The notes under the pieces are model-generated. The model was not told the DNA's origin, made no database searches, and saw nothing but the letters and a program-made list of their open reading frames with translations. A stretch of 7,720 bases of DNA from CAZIVO01 sp964542765 (GTDB taxonomy: Bacteria > Planctomycetota > UBA1135 > UBA2386), in NCBI GenBank assembly GCA_964542765.1, contig CAZIVO010000138.1, positions 1-7,720 of the forward strand, read 5' to 3'. A program made the translations under genes and the position numbers. This document shows, piece after piece, positions 7,648 to 7,720 of the stretch. How positions within the stretch are numbered: position 1 is the stretch's first letter; every line of letters starts with the position of its first letter.

Positions 7648-7720
7648 TGGAGCGGGTGATGGGAATCGAACCCACACCACCAGCTTGGAAGGCTGGGGCT
7701 CTACCGTTGAGCTACACCCG
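7648..7720 (-). tRNA. trnG: tRNA-Gly (anticodon UCC), lacking its first base at the window edge
   Basis: The acceptor 3' strand CACCCGC pairs with GGGTG plus flanking bases at the right edge; base 1 of the tRNA falls just outside the window. The D-stem is GCTC/GAGC. The anticodon stem CCAGC/GCTGG encloses CTTCCAA, anticodon UCC, which reads GGA and GGG. The T-stem GTGGG/CCCAT (one G-U pair) encloses TTCGATT. Discriminator U and encoded CCA are at 7648-7651. The Gly(UCC)-Thr(GGU)-tuf order matches the glyT-thrT-tufB order of E. coli. The promoter of this unit must lie beyond the window. Confidence 0.95.

Noticed and set aside
7492..7680. N-terminal extension of tuf to a 465-residue protein
   Set aside because: The extra codons run through the tRNA-Thr gene into tRNA-Gly, and the family start MAxxxFxRTKPHVNVGTIGH fits the ATG at 7491.

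Overview
This window holds the front part of a bacterial rpoB-type transcription and translation locus, all of it on the minus strand. Read in the direction of transcription (right to left) the order is tRNA-Gly(UCC) – tRNA-Thr(GGU) – tuf – terminator-like hairpin – tRNA-Trp(CCA) – secE – nusG – promoter and leader candidate – rplK – rplA – rplJ – rplL – 269-nt spacer with several hairpins – rpoB. The last gene runs off the left edge after 852 codons. tRNA-Gly runs off the right edge and lacks only its first base.

The organism looks like a member of Planctomycetota, or a close relative, with moderate confidence. The EF-Tu switch I region (GGTVRDPTRVVTI) and the RpoB rifampicin region (GRGELSQVVDQTNPL) match what I recall of planctomycete proteins. 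They do not match the usual DNAPEEKARGITI and GxSQLSQFMDQ forms. The DNA is GC-rich by eye. SecE is the three-helix type.

Region by region: 7492-7720 holds two tRNA genes upstream of tuf, the same tRNA-tuf arrangement as in enterobacterial tufB operons. At 6283-7491 is a full-length EF-Tu gene. At 6161-6282 are a perfect 22-bp palindrome and tRNA-Trp. At 5160-6112 are secE and nusG, joined by a TGATG stop-start overlap. At 4967-5159 is a gap with a plausible sigma-70-like promoter and a short leader hairpin. At 2826-4966 are the genes for L11, L1, L10 and L12; the L11-L1 and L1-L10 junctions are tight, with stop codons embedded in the next Shine-Dalgarno sequence. At 2557-2825 is a structured spacer. 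At 1-2556 is rpoB.

Together the genes supply the tRNA-delivery factor, the L1 stalk, the GTPase-associated centre (L11) and the L10-L12 stalk that engages EF-Tu, the Sec translocon subunit SecE, the transcription factor NusG that couples RNA polymerase to ribosomes, and the polymerase beta subunit. I see no mobile element, CRISPR array, defence island or biosynthetic cluster. This is a housekeeping locus. The most unusual point is the EF-Tu P-loop, which reads GHVAHGKT instead of GHVDHGKT. This loses an aspartate that is otherwise nearly invariant in translational GTPases.
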